From contig CALVJW010000005.1 in the NCBI GenBank assembly GCA_944332435.1, forward strand, positions 1-57,636: a DNA stretch of 57,636 nucleotides, written 5' to 3'. Shown here piece after piece: positions 34,577-47,113 of this stretch. The translations under genes and the position numbers were made by a program. A model generated the notes under the pieces. It made no database searches, had not been told where the DNA came from, and saw nothing but the letters and a program-made list of their open reading frames with translations. Every line of letters starts with the position of its first letter. The first letter of the stretch is position 1. Source of the stretch: an uncultured Bacilli bacterium (GTDB taxonomy: Bacteria > Bacillota_I > Bacilli_A > RF39 > UBA660).

Positions 34577-36649
34577 ATGGCTCGTGAATATAGTTTAGAA
34601 AATACACGTAACTTCGGTATCATGGCTCACATCGATGCTGGAAAAACAACTTGTTCAGAACGTATCTTATTCCATACAGGTAAAATTCACAAGATTGGGG
34701 AAACTCATGATGGTGAAGGAACTATGGACTGGATGGAACAAGAACAAGAACGTGGAATCACGATTACATCAGCAGCTACAACTGCTTTCTGGAAAGGTCA
34801 TAGATTAAATATTATCGATACTCCAGGTCACGTAGACTTTACAGTTGAAGTATTACGTTCTCTTCGTGTACTTGATGGTGCTGTAGCGTTACTAGATACA
34901 CAAGCAGGAGTTGAACCTCAAACAGAAACAGTATGGCGTCAAGCTGATGAATACAAAGTACCTCGTATTATCTTCTGTAATAAGATGGATAAAATGGGAG
35001 CTGACTTTGAATATTGTTTAACAACAATTAAAGATCGTTTAGGAGTTAACTTTGCTCCAATTGAATGGCCAATTGGTGCTGAAAGTGAATTTAAATCTAT
35101 CATTGATTTAGTAACTTTAAAATGTTATCAATATGATAGAGAACAAGCTGAAAATGCTGTAGAAATTGAAATTCCTGATGATTTTAAAGACATCGCTGAA
35201 GAAAAACGTGCTGAATTAATTGAAGCAGTTGCTGAATTCGACGATGAATTAATGAATCTTTACTTAGAGGGTGAAGAAATCCCAGTAGATATGTTAAAAC
35301 GTGCAATTCGTCGTGGTACTCTTGGTGCTAAATTCTTCCCAGTAATGTGTGGAACAGCATTAGGAAATACTGGAATTAAATTATTACTTGATGCAGTAAT
35401 TGATTACTTACCTGCACCAACTGATATTGAATCAGTAAAAGGAACTGATTTAAATGGAGATGAAATTGTTCGTCATCCATCTGATTCAGAACCATTTAGT
35501 GCATTAGCATTCAAGGTAATGACTGACCCTTATGTTGGAAGATTAACATTCTTCCGTGTTTACTCAGGACACTTAAATAGTGGTTCTTATGTATTAAATT
35601 CAAATAAAGATGCAAAAGAACGTATTGGTCGTATTCTACAAATGCATGCTAATAATCGTACAGAAATTAGTGAAGTATTTGCTGGAGATATTGCTGCTGC
35701 AGTAGGTCTTAAAAATACGACAACAGGGGATACTTTATGTGATGAAAAGAAACCAATTATCTTAGAATCAATGGTATTCTCAGAACCAGTTATTGAACTT
35801 GCAATTGAACCTAAATCAAAAGGTGATCAAGATAAGATGGGAATTGCTTTACAAAAATTAAGTGAAGAAGATCCAACATTTAGAGCAAGTACAAACCATG
35901 AAACTGGTCAAACAATTATTGCAGGTATGGGTGAACTTCACCTAGATATCATTGTAGACCGTATGAAAAGAGAATTTGGTGTTGAAGCAAATATTGGTCA
36001 ACCTCAAGTATCTTATCGTGAAACATTAACACAAGCTGCAGAATGTGAAGGAAAATATATTAAACAATCTGGTGGACGTGGACAATATGGACATGTATGG
36101 ATTAAATTTGAACCAAATCCAGATAAAGGATATGAATTCGTTGATGCAGTTGTTGGTGGAGTAGTTCCTCGTGAATATATTCCAGTAACAGATAAAGGTT
36201 TACAAGATGCAATGAAAACTGGAGTTCTTGCTGGATACCCTATGGTAGACGTAAAAGCAACATTATTCGATGGTTCTTACCACGATGTAGACTCTAGTGA
36301 AATGGCATTCAAAGTTGCTGCAAGTCTAGCTCTTAAAGAAGCTAAAAATAAATGTAAACCAGTACTATTAGAACCAATTATGAAAGTTCAAGTAGTAGTA
36401 CCTGATGAATACTTAGGAAACGTTATGGGAGATATTACTTCTCGTCGTGGACGTCCACTAGGGCAAGAATCTCGTGGTAATGCCCTTGCAATTGATGCAA
36501 TGGTACCACTATCAGAAATGTTTGGTTATGCTACAAGTTTACGTAGTAATACACAAGGTCGTGGAAACTTTTCAATGGTATTTGACCATTATGAAGAAAC
36601 ACCTAAAAACATTGCTGATGAAATTATTAAGAAAAATGGTGGAAATTAA
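34577..36649 (+). CDS. fusA: Elongation factor G
   Basis: A 690-residue translocase GTPase. G1 AHIDAGKTT near residue 18, G2 [11 protein letters not shown]3 DTPGHVDF, G4 NKMDKMG; later domains with [18 protein letters not shown] and the domain IV loop. Length is normal for EF-G and the position after rpsG identifies the housekeeping copy. RBS AGAAAGGAAAT. A G/C-rich imperfect hairpin (AGGTAGGG/CCCTTCCT, 36652-36673) follows. Confidence 0.98.
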   Translation: MAREYSLENTRNFGIMAHIDAGKTTCSERILFHTGKIHKIGETHDGEGTMDWMEQEQERGITITSAATTAFWKGHRLNIIDTPGHVDFTVEVLRSLRVLDGAVALLDTQAGVEPQTETVWRQADEYKVPRIIFCNKMDKMGADFEYCLTTIKDRLGVNFAPIEWPIGAESEFKSIIDLVTLKCYQYDREQAENAVEIEIPDDFKDIAEEKRAELIEAVAEFDDELMNLYLEGEEIPVDMLKRAIRRGTLGAKFFPVMCGTALGNTGIKLLLDAVIDYLPAPTDIESVKGTDLNGDEIVRHPSDSEPFSALAFKVMTDPYVGRLTFFRVYSGHLNSGSYVLNSNKDAKERIGRILQMHANNRTEISEVFAGDIAAAVGLKNTTTGDTLCDEKKPIILESMVFSEPVIELAIEPKSKGDQDKMGIALQKLSEEDPTFRASTNHETGQTIIAGMGELHLDIIVDRMKREFGVEANIGQPQVSYRETLTQAAECEGKYIKQSGGRGQYGHVWIKFEPNPDKGYEFVDAVVGGVVPREYIPVTDKGLQDAMKTGVLAGYPMVDVKATLFDGSYHDVDSSEMAFKVAASLALKEAKNKCKPVLLEPIMKVQVVVPDEYLGNVMGDITSRRGRPLGQESRGNALAIDAMVPLSEMFGYATSLRSNTQGRGNFSMVFDHYEETPKNIADEIIKKNGGN

Positions 36650-36712
36650 TTAGGTAGGGGTGAATCCCTTCCTGATTATTTCAATAAAGATAGTAAAATT
36701 ACTGAAAAATAC

Positions 36713-36741
36713 TTGATATTTTAAGTGATTTTCTATAAAAT
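36713..36741 (+). promoter_or_regulatory. Separate promoter of tuf
   Basis: TTGATA at 36713-36718, 17 bp, TAAAAT at 36736-36741, 35 bp before tuf, after the weak hairpin behind fusA. Confidence 0.55.
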
Positions 36742-36775
36742 AATAATTGTAGATAAATAAAGGAGGAAATTTAAT

Positions 36776-37960
36776 ATGGCAAAAGAAAAATTTGACCGTT
36801 CGTTACCACATATGAATATTGGTACAATTGGACACGTAGACCACGGTAAAACAACTTTAACTGCTGCTATTACAAAAGTATTATCTGACAAAGGATATGC
36901 TCAATTCGAAGATTATGCTAATATCGATAAAGCACCAGAAGAAAGAGAACGTGGAATTACAATTAACACTGCTCACGTAGAATATCGTACTGACAAACGT
37001 CACTACGCTCACGTAGACTGTCCAGGACACGCTGACTATGTAAAGAACATGATTACAGGAGCAGCTCAAATGGATGGAGCAATCTTAGTTATTGCTGCAA
37101 CTGATGGACCTATGGCACAAACTCGTGAACACATCTTACTTGCTCGTCAAGTTGGAGTACCTCGTATGGTAGTATTCATGAACAAATGTGATATGGTTGA
37201 TGATGAAGAATTATTAGACTTAGTTGAAATGGAAATTCGTGAATTATTAAGCGAATACGGATTCGACGGAGACAACACTCCAATCGTTCGTGGATCAGCA
37301 TTAAAAGCTCTTGAAGGAGAACAAAAATATGTTGATGCAATTAATGAATTAATGGATGCTGTTGATAACTGGATTGAAGATCCTGTTAGAGAAAATGACA
37401 AACCATTCTTAATGCCAATTGAAGACGTTTTCACAATTACAGGTCGTGGAACTGTTGTTACAGGACGTGTTGAACGTGGTCAATTAAGACTTAATGATGA
37501 AGTTGAAATCGTTGGTATTAAAGAAACTCAAAAAGCTGTTGTTACAGGAATTGAAATGTTCCGTAAACAATTAGACTACACTGAAGCAGGAGACAATACT
37601 GGATTATTACTACGTGGTATTGCTCGTGAAGATGTTGAACGTGGTCAAGTAATAGCTAAACCAGGAAGTGTTACTCCACATAAAAAATTCAAAGCTCAAG
37701 TTTATGTACTTAGCAAAGAAGAAGGTGGACGTCATACTCCATTCTTCAGTAACTACCGTCCACAATTCTATTTCAGAACTACAGACGTTACAGGAGTTAT
37801 TGAATTACCAGAAGGTGTAGAAATGGTTATGCCTGGTGATAACGTTGAAATGACAGTTGAATTAATTGCTCCTATCGCTGTTGAAAATGGAACAAAGTTC
37901 TCTATTCGTGAAGGTGGTAGAACAGTTGGTGCTGGTAACGTTACAGAAATTATTGAATAA
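36776..37960 (+). CDS. tuf: Elongation factor Tu
   Basis: A 394-residue EF-Tu, standard length. G1 [10 protein letters not shown], effector [28 protein letters not shown], and domains 2-3 with [14 protein letters not shown] and the C-terminal [17 protein letters not shown]. It delivers aminoacyl-tRNA to the ribosome. RBS AAAGGAGG. Codon use is the strongly biased type of highly expressed genes. It closes the str operon but also has its own promoter. Confidence 0.98.
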   Translation: MAKEKFDRSLPHMNIGTIGHVDHGKTTLTAAITKVLSDKGYAQFEDYANIDKAPEERERGITINTAHVEYRTDKRHYAHVDCPGHADYVKNMITGAAQMDGAILVIAATDGPMAQTREHILLARQVGVPRMVVFMNKCDMVDDEELLDLVEMEIRELLSEYGFDGDNTPIVRGSALKALEGEQKYVDAINELMDAVDNWIEDPVRENDKPFLMPIEDVFTITGRGTVVTGRVERGQLRLNDEVEIVGIKETQKAVVTGIEMFRKQLDYTEAGDNTGLLLRGIAREDVERGQVIAKPGSVTPHKKFKAQVYVLSKEEGGRHTPFFSNYRPQFYFRTTDVTGVIELPEGVEMVMPGDNVEMTVELIAPIAVENGTKFSIREGGRTVGAGNVTEIIE

Positions 37961-37973
37961 TTACTAGTAAAAT

Positions 37974-38006
37974 AAAATAGATTACAATTTGTAATCTATT
38001 TTTTTT
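37974..38006. terminator. Bidirectional terminator between tuf and the minus-strand gene
   Basis: Twelve-bp stem AAAATAGATTAC/GTAATCTATTTT with T and A runs on either side. Confidence 0.85.
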
Positions 38007-38433
38007 ATTGTCTAGTTAGTGTTCCATCAGGATTAATTTGAAACGAGAAACGATAAATTTTCATATGACCACCAACAACATTTCCTTTGGTATCAAACTT
38101 AATTACTCCGGAACTTGGATAATGGTCAATGATTCCGACATAAATATATTCTCGATAACTAATTTTACAAAAACGGGGATTGTTGCCAACTTTGCATTGT
38201 CTTGGTGATTTATAATTACTATTTTGGTTCATATTTATTTTAATATCATTTTCTACAGCAGTAATGTAGTGTTTAATTGATGTTTCAGCTTCTTCTACGT
38301 GTTCTTCGGTTAAAATATAAAGAGTTTGGTTCTGTAATTGTTGTTCAATTGGCTTAATAACTTTTTTTAAAACATATAAGAAACCACCAAATAAGAAGCA
38401 TCCTAATAATACCATACCAAGTAATTGTTTCAT
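38005..38433 (-). CDS. Small membrane-anchored protein of unknown function
   Basis: A 142-residue protein with an N-terminal membrane helix (about 4-25, LLGMVLLGCFLFGGFLYVL), a helical linker and an extracytoplasmic domain with two cysteines (RQCKVG and RFCKIS) that may form a disulfide. RBS GAGGTGAT precedes the ATG at 38433. The C-terminal half (YIYVGIIDHYPSSGVIKFD) is beta-rich. No family is recognised. It lies 64 bp downstream of the FemAB-type gene on the same strand. Confidence 0.6.
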   Translation of the reverse strand: MKQLLGMVLLGCFLFGGFLYVLKKVIKPIEQQLQNQTLYILTEEHVEEAETSIKHYITAVENDIKINMNQNSNYKSPRQCKVGNNPRFCKISYREYIYVGIIDHYPSSGVIKFDTKGNVVGGHMKIYRFSFQINPDGTLTRQ

Positions 38434-38497
38434 TTCATCACCTCAATCAATTTTAGTATACCCAAAAATAATAAAAAAATAATTTCATGTATGGAAA

Positions 38498-39751
38498 TTA
38501 TTTTTTTAAAATATTTCTAATTGGTGACATATTACGATATAGTCGGTATAGCATCCGATTTGTAATCAATTCTAAGTCGCCCATGTATTCATATACTTGA
38601 GGATTAAAACTCAATTTAAACTGATTTAAACCTTGATAAGGATTATCTTTTACATTCATTGCGGTCATACCACCTAAATTAAATTTTTTATACCCTAATT
38701 TAGAATATCGTTCCACGAGTTGCCAAATTAAAAAGTTTTTAGAATGAAAATATTTAAAACGATTATCATAGCCATCGGCTAAAATTCTTACCTCGTCTTT
38801 GTGAAGAGATACCATAATTGAGGCAGTAATTAAACCATCGGGAAATTCAGCAAGTAAATTAGTAGCACTGATTAAATTTTTTTGACAGTTAGCAAATTCT
38901 AAATCTAATTTCATTTTTTTATTTAATAAATGACTTTTCTTATTTTCATCCGCTTTTTGAATTAATTGATTAATTTGCCATACTTTTGCTTCATAGTATT
39001 CATATTGCTGTTTTACTGTTTTTAAATAATGTTCCGTATTAACTTTAGCATAAAAGAATTCAACCATATTCTTTTTTTTCATATATTCAAAGCAATCTTG
39101 ATAATACTTTAAATCTCTTGGGTATTTGTCCTTTGCTTGCAGATACAAATATTCTAGATTAGATTCATTCCCTTTATAAATTTGTACACCTTTTTTTGCA
39201 GCACTTCTAATTTTTGTACGTACCTGTTTTTTTAAATGTTGAAAAATTTGATAATAAGGTTTGTTTATATCAATAACAGCTTCAAACCTTGGTTTATGAG
39301 CTTCAAAATATAAATTGTAACCCATATGAAAATAGCCATATTTCCTTAATGTTTCATAAATTTTATCATATTGATTATTTTGATAAAGCATCTTTGTTTT
39401 TTCATCATAAATATTGCGTGGAATCATTGGACTAATTTTAATGGCAATTACATCTTTTTTTCCAAGATATTGTTTTAAAGCAATGGTAAAATTTTTTACT
39501 AATTCTTCATTTTGATAATCAATTAAAAACCCTCTTGGAGCATAAGCGTATTTAAAACCATTTAAACGTTCAATTAAAACAAGTGATGCAGCGATTAAAT
39601 TATTCGCATCATCAATATAACCTAGTAATAAACTTTGATAATCCTGATGACTCATAACGAGAGCATATTCAATTGTTTGATAGATACTACTCATCGGATA
39701 TACAGAAGTAAATTGTCTAAATTGATCATTTGTTAACTCTCGTATCTGCAT
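38498..39751 (-). CDS. FemAB/FemX-type peptidoglycan aminoacyltransferase
   Basis: A 417-residue protein of the FemABX family, which uses aminoacyl-tRNA to add bridge residues to the stem-peptide side chain. ATG 39751 is chosen from GGAGAGG; an upstream TTG is in the RBS. Family features: Phe-rich start with PMSSIYQTIEYA, YAYAPRGFLIDYQN near residue 75, KKQVRTKIRSAAKKGVQIY near 190, an antiparallel coiled-coil insertion at about 245-305 as in FemA, and the closing FNLGGM and GLNQFKLSFNP of the second GNAT domain. Its presence fits a wall in which the third residue is cross-bridged, often lysine. A TGG-extended -10 (39777-39782, minus) is its likely promoter. Confidence 0.87.
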   Translation of the reverse strand: MQIRELTNDQFRQFTSVYPMSSIYQTIEYALVMSHQDYQSLLLGYIDDANNLIAASLVLIERLNGFKYAYAPRGFLIDYQNEELVKNFTIALKQYLGKKDVIAIKISPMIPRNIYDEKTKMLYQNNQYDKIYETLRKYGYFHMGYNLYFEAHKPRFEAVIDINKPYYQIFQHLKKQVRTKIRSAAKKGVQIYKGNESNLEYLYLQAKDKYPRDLKYYQDCFEYMKKKNMVEFFYAKVNTEHYLKTVKQQYEYYEAKVWQINQLIQKADENKKSHLLNKKMKLDLEFANCQKNLISATNLLAEFPDGLITASIMVSLHKDEVRILADGYDNRFKYFHSKNFLIWQLVERYSKLGYKKFNLGGMTAMNVKDNPYQGLNQFKLSFNPQVYEYMGDLELITNRMLYRLYRNMSPIRNILKK

Positions 39752-39861
39752 CAAATCATTCCTCTCCAATTACATTATTATACCATAAATAAAAGAATTA
39801 ATACAAATTTAGTAATATCAAAAAATGTTATTATTTTGGTGTAAAGAAAGATGTCTAATGC

Positions 39862-39890
39862 TTAACAAGTCAATATTAGAATGTTATAAT
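39862..39890 (+). promoter_or_regulatory. Sigma-A promoter of murD-eno
   Basis: TTAACA at 39862-39867, 17 bp, TGT-extended TATAAT at 39885-39890. Confidence 0.75.
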
Positions 39891-39906
39891 GTAATAGGGT
39901 GGTAAT

Positions 39907-42498
<2,592 letters not shown>

Positions 42499-42508
42499 AT
42501 TAGATATC

Positions 42509-42537
42509 TTGAAAACAAATTCTAAATGTGATACAGT
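42509..42537 (+). promoter_or_regulatory. Promoter of the pilin genes
   Basis: TTGAAA at 42509-42514, 17 bp, TACAGT at 42532-42537. Confidence 0.55.
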
Positions 42538-42564
42538 GTAAGAGAAAGTAGAATAGGTGAGAAT

Positions 42565-42942
42565 ATGGTTAAAATGAATGAAAAAGCATTTACTCTAATA
42601 GAATTATTAGCAATTATTGCTATTTTAGCATTGATTGCTTTAATATCAGTTCCTACTATAGGAAATATTATTAATCAAAATAAGGAGAAGACTTATCGAA
42701 ATCAAATTTTTGAAATAGAGCGTGCAACAGAAGGATTTGTAGCTGAAAATATTAGTGAAATATTGCCAGAAAATACTACTTCAGCTAAGTTATCTTTAAC
42801 TTTATTAAAAGAACGAGATGTTATTGAAGAAAAAGATATTATTAATCCAATCAATGGAAGTGTAATGAATGGTTGTGTTACCGTTTCAATGGATGAAAAT
42901 GGTCAATTTCATGCCAAGTATTCAGAAACACCATGTAATTAA
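42565..42942 (+). CDS. Type IV pilin/pseudopilin-like protein with prepilin leader
   Basis: A 125-residue protein with a class III prepilin leader: a short charged head (MVKMNEKA), processing site before FTLIELLAII with the conserved Glu at mature position 5, and a 22-residue hydrophobic helix. The small C-terminal domain ends with two cysteines (NGCVTVSMD and ETPCN) that could form the D-loop disulfide. Prepilin peptidase would cleave after Ala rather than Gly. RBS AGGTGAG. It is followed 14 bp later by a second pilin gene, so the two form a small pilin operon; no assembly ATPase, platform protein or peptidase is present in the window. Confidence 0.85.
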   Translation: MVKMNEKAFTLIELLAIIAILALIALISVPTIGNIINQNKEKTYRNQIFEIERATEGFVAENISEILPENTTSAKLSLTLLKERDVIEEKDIINPINGSVMNGCVTVSMDENGQFHAKYSETPCN

Positions 42943-42956
42943 TAAGGAGCGATTAT

Positions 42957-43331
42957 ATGAGAAGAAAAGGATTTACATTAGTAGAGCTACTAGCAGTACT
43001 AACAATTTTTAGTATTATTTGTCTTTTAGCAGTACCACTTATTTTGAATCAAGTAAAAAATAATCAAGAGCAACTTTCCGAAACACAGAAAGAAATTATT
43101 TATCATGCTGCGTATCTTTATTCTGAAGATACATTATTACCAAATCAAACTAGTTGTGTAACATTACAACAGTTAATTGACGCAGATCTATTAGATGATC
43201 CAGTTCAGGATTTAGAAACGGGAACGACTTTAGAACCAGATCGATATGTTAAAATTGTAACAGATGATAAAAATAAAGTAAGTTATGAATTATTAAAAAA
43301 GAGTGAAGTTTGTACTCCAAGTATAAAATAA
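42957..43331 (+). CDS. Type IV pilin-like protein, N-terminal half of an interrupted gene
   Basis: A 124-residue product starting MRRKGFTLVELLAVLTIF, a canonical class III prepilin leader with Gly-Phe processing site and Glu5. The following region has CVTLQQLIDADLLDDP, a common motif of short gut-Firmicutes pilins. The frame ends at TAA 43329-43331, but the same frame then stays open for another 210 codons that encode a C-terminal domain homologous to the gene at 1-603. The gene therefore looks like one pilin of about 335 residues cut by a single in-frame stop. The short product may still be made and processed. RBS TAAGGAGCGA. Confidence 0.75.
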   Translation: MRRKGFTLVELLAVLTIFSIICLLAVPLILNQVKNNQEQLSETQKEIIYHAAYLYSEDTLLPNQTSCVTLQQLIDADLLDDPVQDLETGTTLEPDRYVKIVTDDKNKVSYELLKKSEVCTPSIK

Positions 43332-43964
43332 CCTAAATATAATAATGGAACAGTTATTTATTTTAACCCAGAAACGAATCGAAAATGTAGTAGTAGTGAA
43401 GCCGTAAGTACAACTGGAACAAAAACGGGATGTATGAAATGGTATGCATTTAATGATAGTGAAAGTAGTAATAAGGTAAATGCTATTTTAGATCATAATA
43501 CAACGGCAAAAGTACCATGGAATTCTAGTGGAAGCAATGACCAAATGGTTGAAGCAAAAGAAGCACTTATTAAGGATACTAAAACATGGAATAGTAGTTT
43601 ACAACCAAGGTTTATAGATGCAAATGAGATTGCTAAAATAACTGGAAAGACAGGATTTGATGTAGCGGTTTCTGGAGAAGATAATTGGTTTTATTTTGAA
43701 AATAACACACAAACAGCTCCAAGTTTAAGTCAAGGACAAGCAAAATACAAGTGGTTATTTGATTATACAAATAATTGTACTGAAAATGGATGTGCGATAT
43801 CTGATAGTAGTACCGAAGGATACTGGTTAATTAATAGTTCGGCAACACTTATCAATCGTGCATGGGCTGTGTATAAATATGGTACTGTGAATGATGATCT
43901 TGCAGAGTATGATAACTGTGGAGTACGACCTGCTATAACTATTTTAAAATCGCTTCTTTCTTAA
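43332..43964 (+). pseudogene. C-terminal half of the pilin-like gene, separated by an in-frame TAA
   Basis: Directly after the TAA at 43329-43331 the frame reads PKYNNGTVIYFNPETN and continues through KTGCMKWYAFNDSES to GVRPAITILKSLLS and TAA at 43962-43964. The first ATG in frame is at 43434 and has no RBS, so separate expression as a 176-residue protein is unlikely. The domain is homologous to the product of 1-603 over its length except for about 31 residues between GYW and GVRP, which are almost entirely different. It might be translated by stop read-through, by restart, or be a recent nonsense mutation. Confidence 0.7.
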
Positions 43965-43980
43965 AAAAACAAAATGAAAT

Positions 43981-44014
43981 TGTTCAATATCATAAAAGTT
44001 GAACAGCTTTTTTT
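43981..44014 (+). terminator. Terminator of the pilin genes
   Basis: TGTTCAA/TTGAACA stem and a seven-T run. Confidence 0.7.
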
Positions 44015-44065
44015 ATTGTCTTTTATATTAGTTTTGGCAAAATACTTTTTTCTTTTATAAAAAGT

Positions 44066-44074
44066 TGGTATAAT
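44066..44074 (+). promoter_or_regulatory. Extended -10 promoter of the GH31 gene
   Basis: TGG-TATAAT at 44066-44074, 33 bp before the start; no clear -35. Confidence 0.55.
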
Positions 44075-44106
44075 ATAAAAGAAGATAAAAAGAATAGAGG
44101 GATAGT

Positions 44107-46518
44107 ATGGCGAATTTAGGTGAACATTTTAGAGTAAATTATAGCAAAGCAAAAGCAAATCAAAAAAATATTTTTCAAGGAGAAAAATATCGTATTACTG
44201 TTTTGACAGAACGCTTACTCCGTTTAGAATATCATCCAAATGGTAAATTTGAAGATCGTCCAACCCAAATTGTTGAAAAACGTGATTTTCCACAAGCTGA
44301 ATTTCAATATAACGATGATACGGGGATTTTACAAATTGCTACGAAATATTTTCGTATGACTTATGTGAAAGAAAAGCCATTTGAAGGTCCTAAATATAAT
44401 GCTACTGCGAATTTAAGAGTTGAATTATTAAATACGGATCGTATTTGGTATTATAAGCATCCAGAAGTTAGAAATTATGGTACTCCAGGTCTTACGATGG
44501 ATATGACAGATGGTAAAGTAAAATTTAGTAAAGGATTATATTCAGCTGATGGGTTTGCTGCTATTTATGATCATAGTGGAATTGTATATAATGAAGATGG
44601 TTCTATTACTAATAGAGAACCAGGATACGTAGATGTTTATGTTTTCTTGTATTTAAAAGATTTTGCTCAATGTTTAAAAGATTATTTTTATTTAACAGGA
44701 GAGCCTGCTCTAATTCCAAGATTTGCTCTTGGTAGTTGGTGGAGTAGAAATGTTGGATATGATGATCAATCATTAAAAGAGTTAGTTGATAAATTTGAAG
44801 ATGAAGAAATACCACTATCTGTTTTAGTGTTAAACTCTGATTGGCATGAAAAAAATCAACATGGTAAAGAGATTGTAGAATCAGGATTTACTTGGAATCA
44901 AAGTAAATTTCGTAATCCAGCCGGTATGATTGAATATTTACATTCACAAGGAATTCGCGTTGGTTTAGAAATTAATCCTGGTGCTGGAATTTATCCAACG
45001 GAAACTTATTATGATAAAGTAATTAATTATTTACCTACTGATAAAGACGGTGTTGTGGCATTTGATATATTAAATCCCCATTTTTTAGAAGTCTATTTAA
45101 AATTGTTAATTCATCCATTAGATGCCATTGGGGTAGATTTTTATAATATTACTTATCGTGATCCAAATAATCTATCAGGATTATGGGCTTTAAATCATTA
45201 TGAATTTAATGATATGAAACGAGATTATAAACGTCGACCGTTAGTTTTATCTAATAATTCTCTTGTTAATCCTCATAAATATCCAGTATTATATGCAGGA
45301 CGCTCTACTGTAGGTTGGGATACATTAAGAGAAGTGCCATTTTATAATGTAAGTGCTGCTAATAATGGAGTTAGTTTCTTTGCTCATGATATTGGAGGAT
45401 ATTATAAAGGAACAGAAGATAATGAGTTATATACAAGATTCGTTCAATTAGGAACCTTTAGTCCTATTTTAAAATTTGGTAGTGAAGCAGGAAAATATTA
45501 TAAGAGAGAACCTTGGCGTTGGAGTTATAAAACATCACAAATTGTAAAACGTTATTTAACACTGCGTAAAAAATTAATTCCTTATTTATATGCGGAATCT
45601 TATAAATATTATAAATATGGAATGCCACTCGTTATGCCAATTTTCTATAAAGCTCCAGAATACTATGATGATATTCGCTATCGTAATGAATATTATTTAG
45701 GTACAGAATTATTTGTAAGTCCAATTATCCATAAGAAAGATTATGTCATGAATCGTTCCGTTCATAAATTTTATATTCCAGATGGTACTTGGTATGATTT
45801 TATGACTGGAAAGAAATTTCCGGGAGGTAGAGAATATATTTCTTTCTTTAAAGATGAAGATTATCCAGTTTTCGCAAAAGCAGGAGCAATCATCCCACTT
45901 GGTGATAATGAACGGTTAAATGATATTAACCCACCAAAGAATATGGAAATTCATGTTTTCCCTGGTAAAAGTAATCAATATAATTTATATGAAGATGATG
46001 GAGTAAGTGATTTATATAAACGTGGATTTTATCTACTTACTGCGATTGAATATAATTACTTACCAAGTAATTATACGATGATTATTCGCTCTATGGAAGG
46101 AAAAAGTGGAATTGTACCAGATAAGAGAAATTATAAAGTTCGTTTTCGTAATACAAAACAAGCAAATGATGTAGTTGTTTACTTTAATAATGAAAAACTA
46201 GAATGTAAGTCTTATGTGGATGGTCCTGACTTTATTGTAGAAGTAGAAAATATTCCATCTATTGGACAACTTACTATTAATTGTAAGGGAAAAGACATTG
46301 AAATTGATGCGGTTCGTTTGATTAATGATGACATTGAATCAATTATTAGTGATCTAGAATTACAAACAGAAATGAAAGAACGAATTGATCGAATTTTATT
46401 CAGTGATGCACCAATTAAGAAAAAACGTATTGGTATTCGTAAATTAGGAAGAAAAGGATTAGAAAAGAAATTTATTAAATTATTCTTAAATTTACTTGAA
46501 TATATTGGACAAGTATAA
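44107..46518 (+). CDS. Glycoside hydrolase family 31 (alpha-glucosidase type)
   Basis: An 803-residue cytosolic enzyme (no signal peptide). The GH31 order is seen: N-terminal beta-sandwich to about residue 195, a TIM barrel beginning PRFALGSWWSRNVGYDDQSL, LVLNSDWHEKNQHG, GLEINPG near 290, the nucleophile strand IGVDFYNITY near 340, YAGRSTVGWDTLREV near 400 with the expected acid/base Asp, and FFAHDIGGYYKG; then beta-sandwich domains with PVFAKAGAIIPLG and the YEDDG motif. The last 100 residues are a charged helical extension. It would release alpha-linked glucose or a related sugar; the substrate is not clear. RBS ATAGAGGGAT. Confidence 0.9.
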   Translation: MANLGEHFRVNYSKAKANQKNIFQGEKYRITVLTERLLRLEYHPNGKFEDRPTQIVEKRDFPQAEFQYNDDTGILQIATKYFRMTYVKEKPFEGPKYNATANLRVELLNTDRIWYYKHPEVRNYGTPGLTMDMTDGKVKFSKGLYSADGFAAIYDHSGIVYNEDGSITNREPGYVDVYVFLYLKDFAQCLKDYFYLTGEPALIPRFALGSWWSRNVGYDDQSLKELVDKFEDEEIPLSVLVLNSDWHEKNQHGKEIVESGFTWNQSKFRNPAGMIEYLHSQGIRVGLEINPGAGIYPTETYYDKVINYLPTDKDGVVAFDILNPHFLEVYLKLLIHPLDAIGVDFYNITYRDPNNLSGLWALNHYEFNDMKRDYKRRPLVLSNNSLVNPHKYPVLYAGRSTVGWDTLREVPFYNVSAANNGVSFFAHDIGGYYKGTEDNELYTRFVQLGTFSPILKFGSEAGKYYKREPWRWSYKTSQIVKRYLTLRKKLIPYLYAESYKYYKYGMPLVMPIFYKAPEYYDDIRYRNEYYLGTELFVSPIIHKKDYVMNRSVHKFYIPDGTWYDFMTGKKFPGGREYISFFKDEDYPVFAKAGAIIPLGDNERLNDINPPKNMEIHVFPGKSNQYNLYEDDGVSDLYKRGFYLLTAIEYNYLPSNYTMIIRSMEGKSGIVPDKRNYKVRFRNTKQANDVVVYFNNEKLECKSYVDGPDFIVEVENIPSIGQLTINCKGKDIEIDAVRLINDDIESIISDLELQTEMKERIDRILFSDAPIKKKRIGIRKLGRKGLEKKFIKLFLNLLEYIGQV

Positions 46519-46524
46519 TATAAT
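46496..46524 (+). promoter_or_regulatory. Promoter of the T-box/leuS operon
   Basis: TTGAAT at 46496-46501, 17 bp, TATAAT at 46519-46524, at the end of the GH31 gene. Confidence 0.65.
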
Positions 46525-46534
46525 ATACTAAGTA

Positions 46535-46749
46535 AATGAAAAACGAAAGAAAAGAGTAGTAATGATAGACCTGAGCTTAGAGAAAAAGTGGTTGGTGAAA
46601 ACTTTTGTCATTGATATCATGAACTTGCTTTTCTAGTTGCGAATCTTCGCCGCATGGATAGTAGCGTTAAAACAAAAAAGATAATCAAAGTATTATGAAT
46701 TAAGGTGGTACCACGGTCATACGTCCTTAAATCCATAGTACTTTTTTTG
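46535..46749 (+). promoter_or_regulatory. T-box riboswitch, leucine specifier (CTT)
   Basis: A complete T-box leader. An AGTA-type motif occurs near 46555; GGTTGGTGAAAAC at 46590-46602 is the GNUG-type apical element; the specifier region TGAACTTGC puts CTT (Leu) at 46624-46626; the T-box GGTGGTACCACGG is at 46703-46715. The terminator pairs AAGTATTATG...TTAAGG (from about 46689) with CCTTAA...CATAGTACTT, followed by a T run at 46742-46748. Uncharged tRNA-Leu would stabilise the antiterminator and turn on the downstream genes, which include leuS, consistent with the specifier. Confidence 0.93.
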
Positions 46750-46764
46750 TATGTGGGAGGTAAT

Positions 46765-47112
46765 ATGAAACAATTGATCTTATGGCTCTTTTCTTACAGT
46801 ATCGTTTATTTCGTTTATACGATGTTAGTAATAAGAAAAGAAGAAAAATTACAAAAAATGAAAAAAAGTACAGAATTTAATTATTTAAAAAAAGTATATC
46901 ATTTAAAGTTGAATCAATTTGATTTAAAATGGCTTACCAAAAAAGTGATTATGGTAAATTGCTTTATTATTAGTATTACCGTTACACTTGCAAGTTTAGT
47001 AACGAATATGATAGGAATGCTACTGTTAGGATTCATCATCTTATTTCCAAGTATTTTACTTGGTTACCATGTATTAGGAAAATATTTACAGAAGAAAGAA
47101 AGTAGGAGATAA
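46765..47112 (+). CDS. Small membrane protein in the leuS operon, unknown function
   Basis: A 115-residue protein starting at ATG 46765 after GGGAGG; the frame is open farther upstream but that part is the T-box. One membrane helix at about 3-22, a basic amphipathic middle (KEEKLQKMKKS, YLKKVYHLKL), then two helices at about 55-100 (VIMVNCFIISITVTLASLV, MLLLGFIILFPSILLGYHVLG). It ends 1 nt before leuS and is under the same T-box, so its expression follows leucine supply. I do not recognise a characterised family. A housekeeping membrane role or a role in leucine uptake are both only possibilities. Confidence 0.7.
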   Translation: MKQLILWLFSYSIVYFVYTMLVIRKEEKLQKMKKSTEFNYLKKVYHLKLNQFDLKWLTKKVIMVNCFIISITVTLASLVTNMIGMLLLGFIILFPSILLGYHVLGKYLQKKESRR

Positions 47113-47113
47113 T

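Noticed and set aside
44107-46518. Inactive GH31 enzyme
   Set aside because: Some motifs are off-consensus (GVDFYNITY, GWDTLRE), but acidic residues are present at both catalytic places, so loss of activity cannot be claimed.
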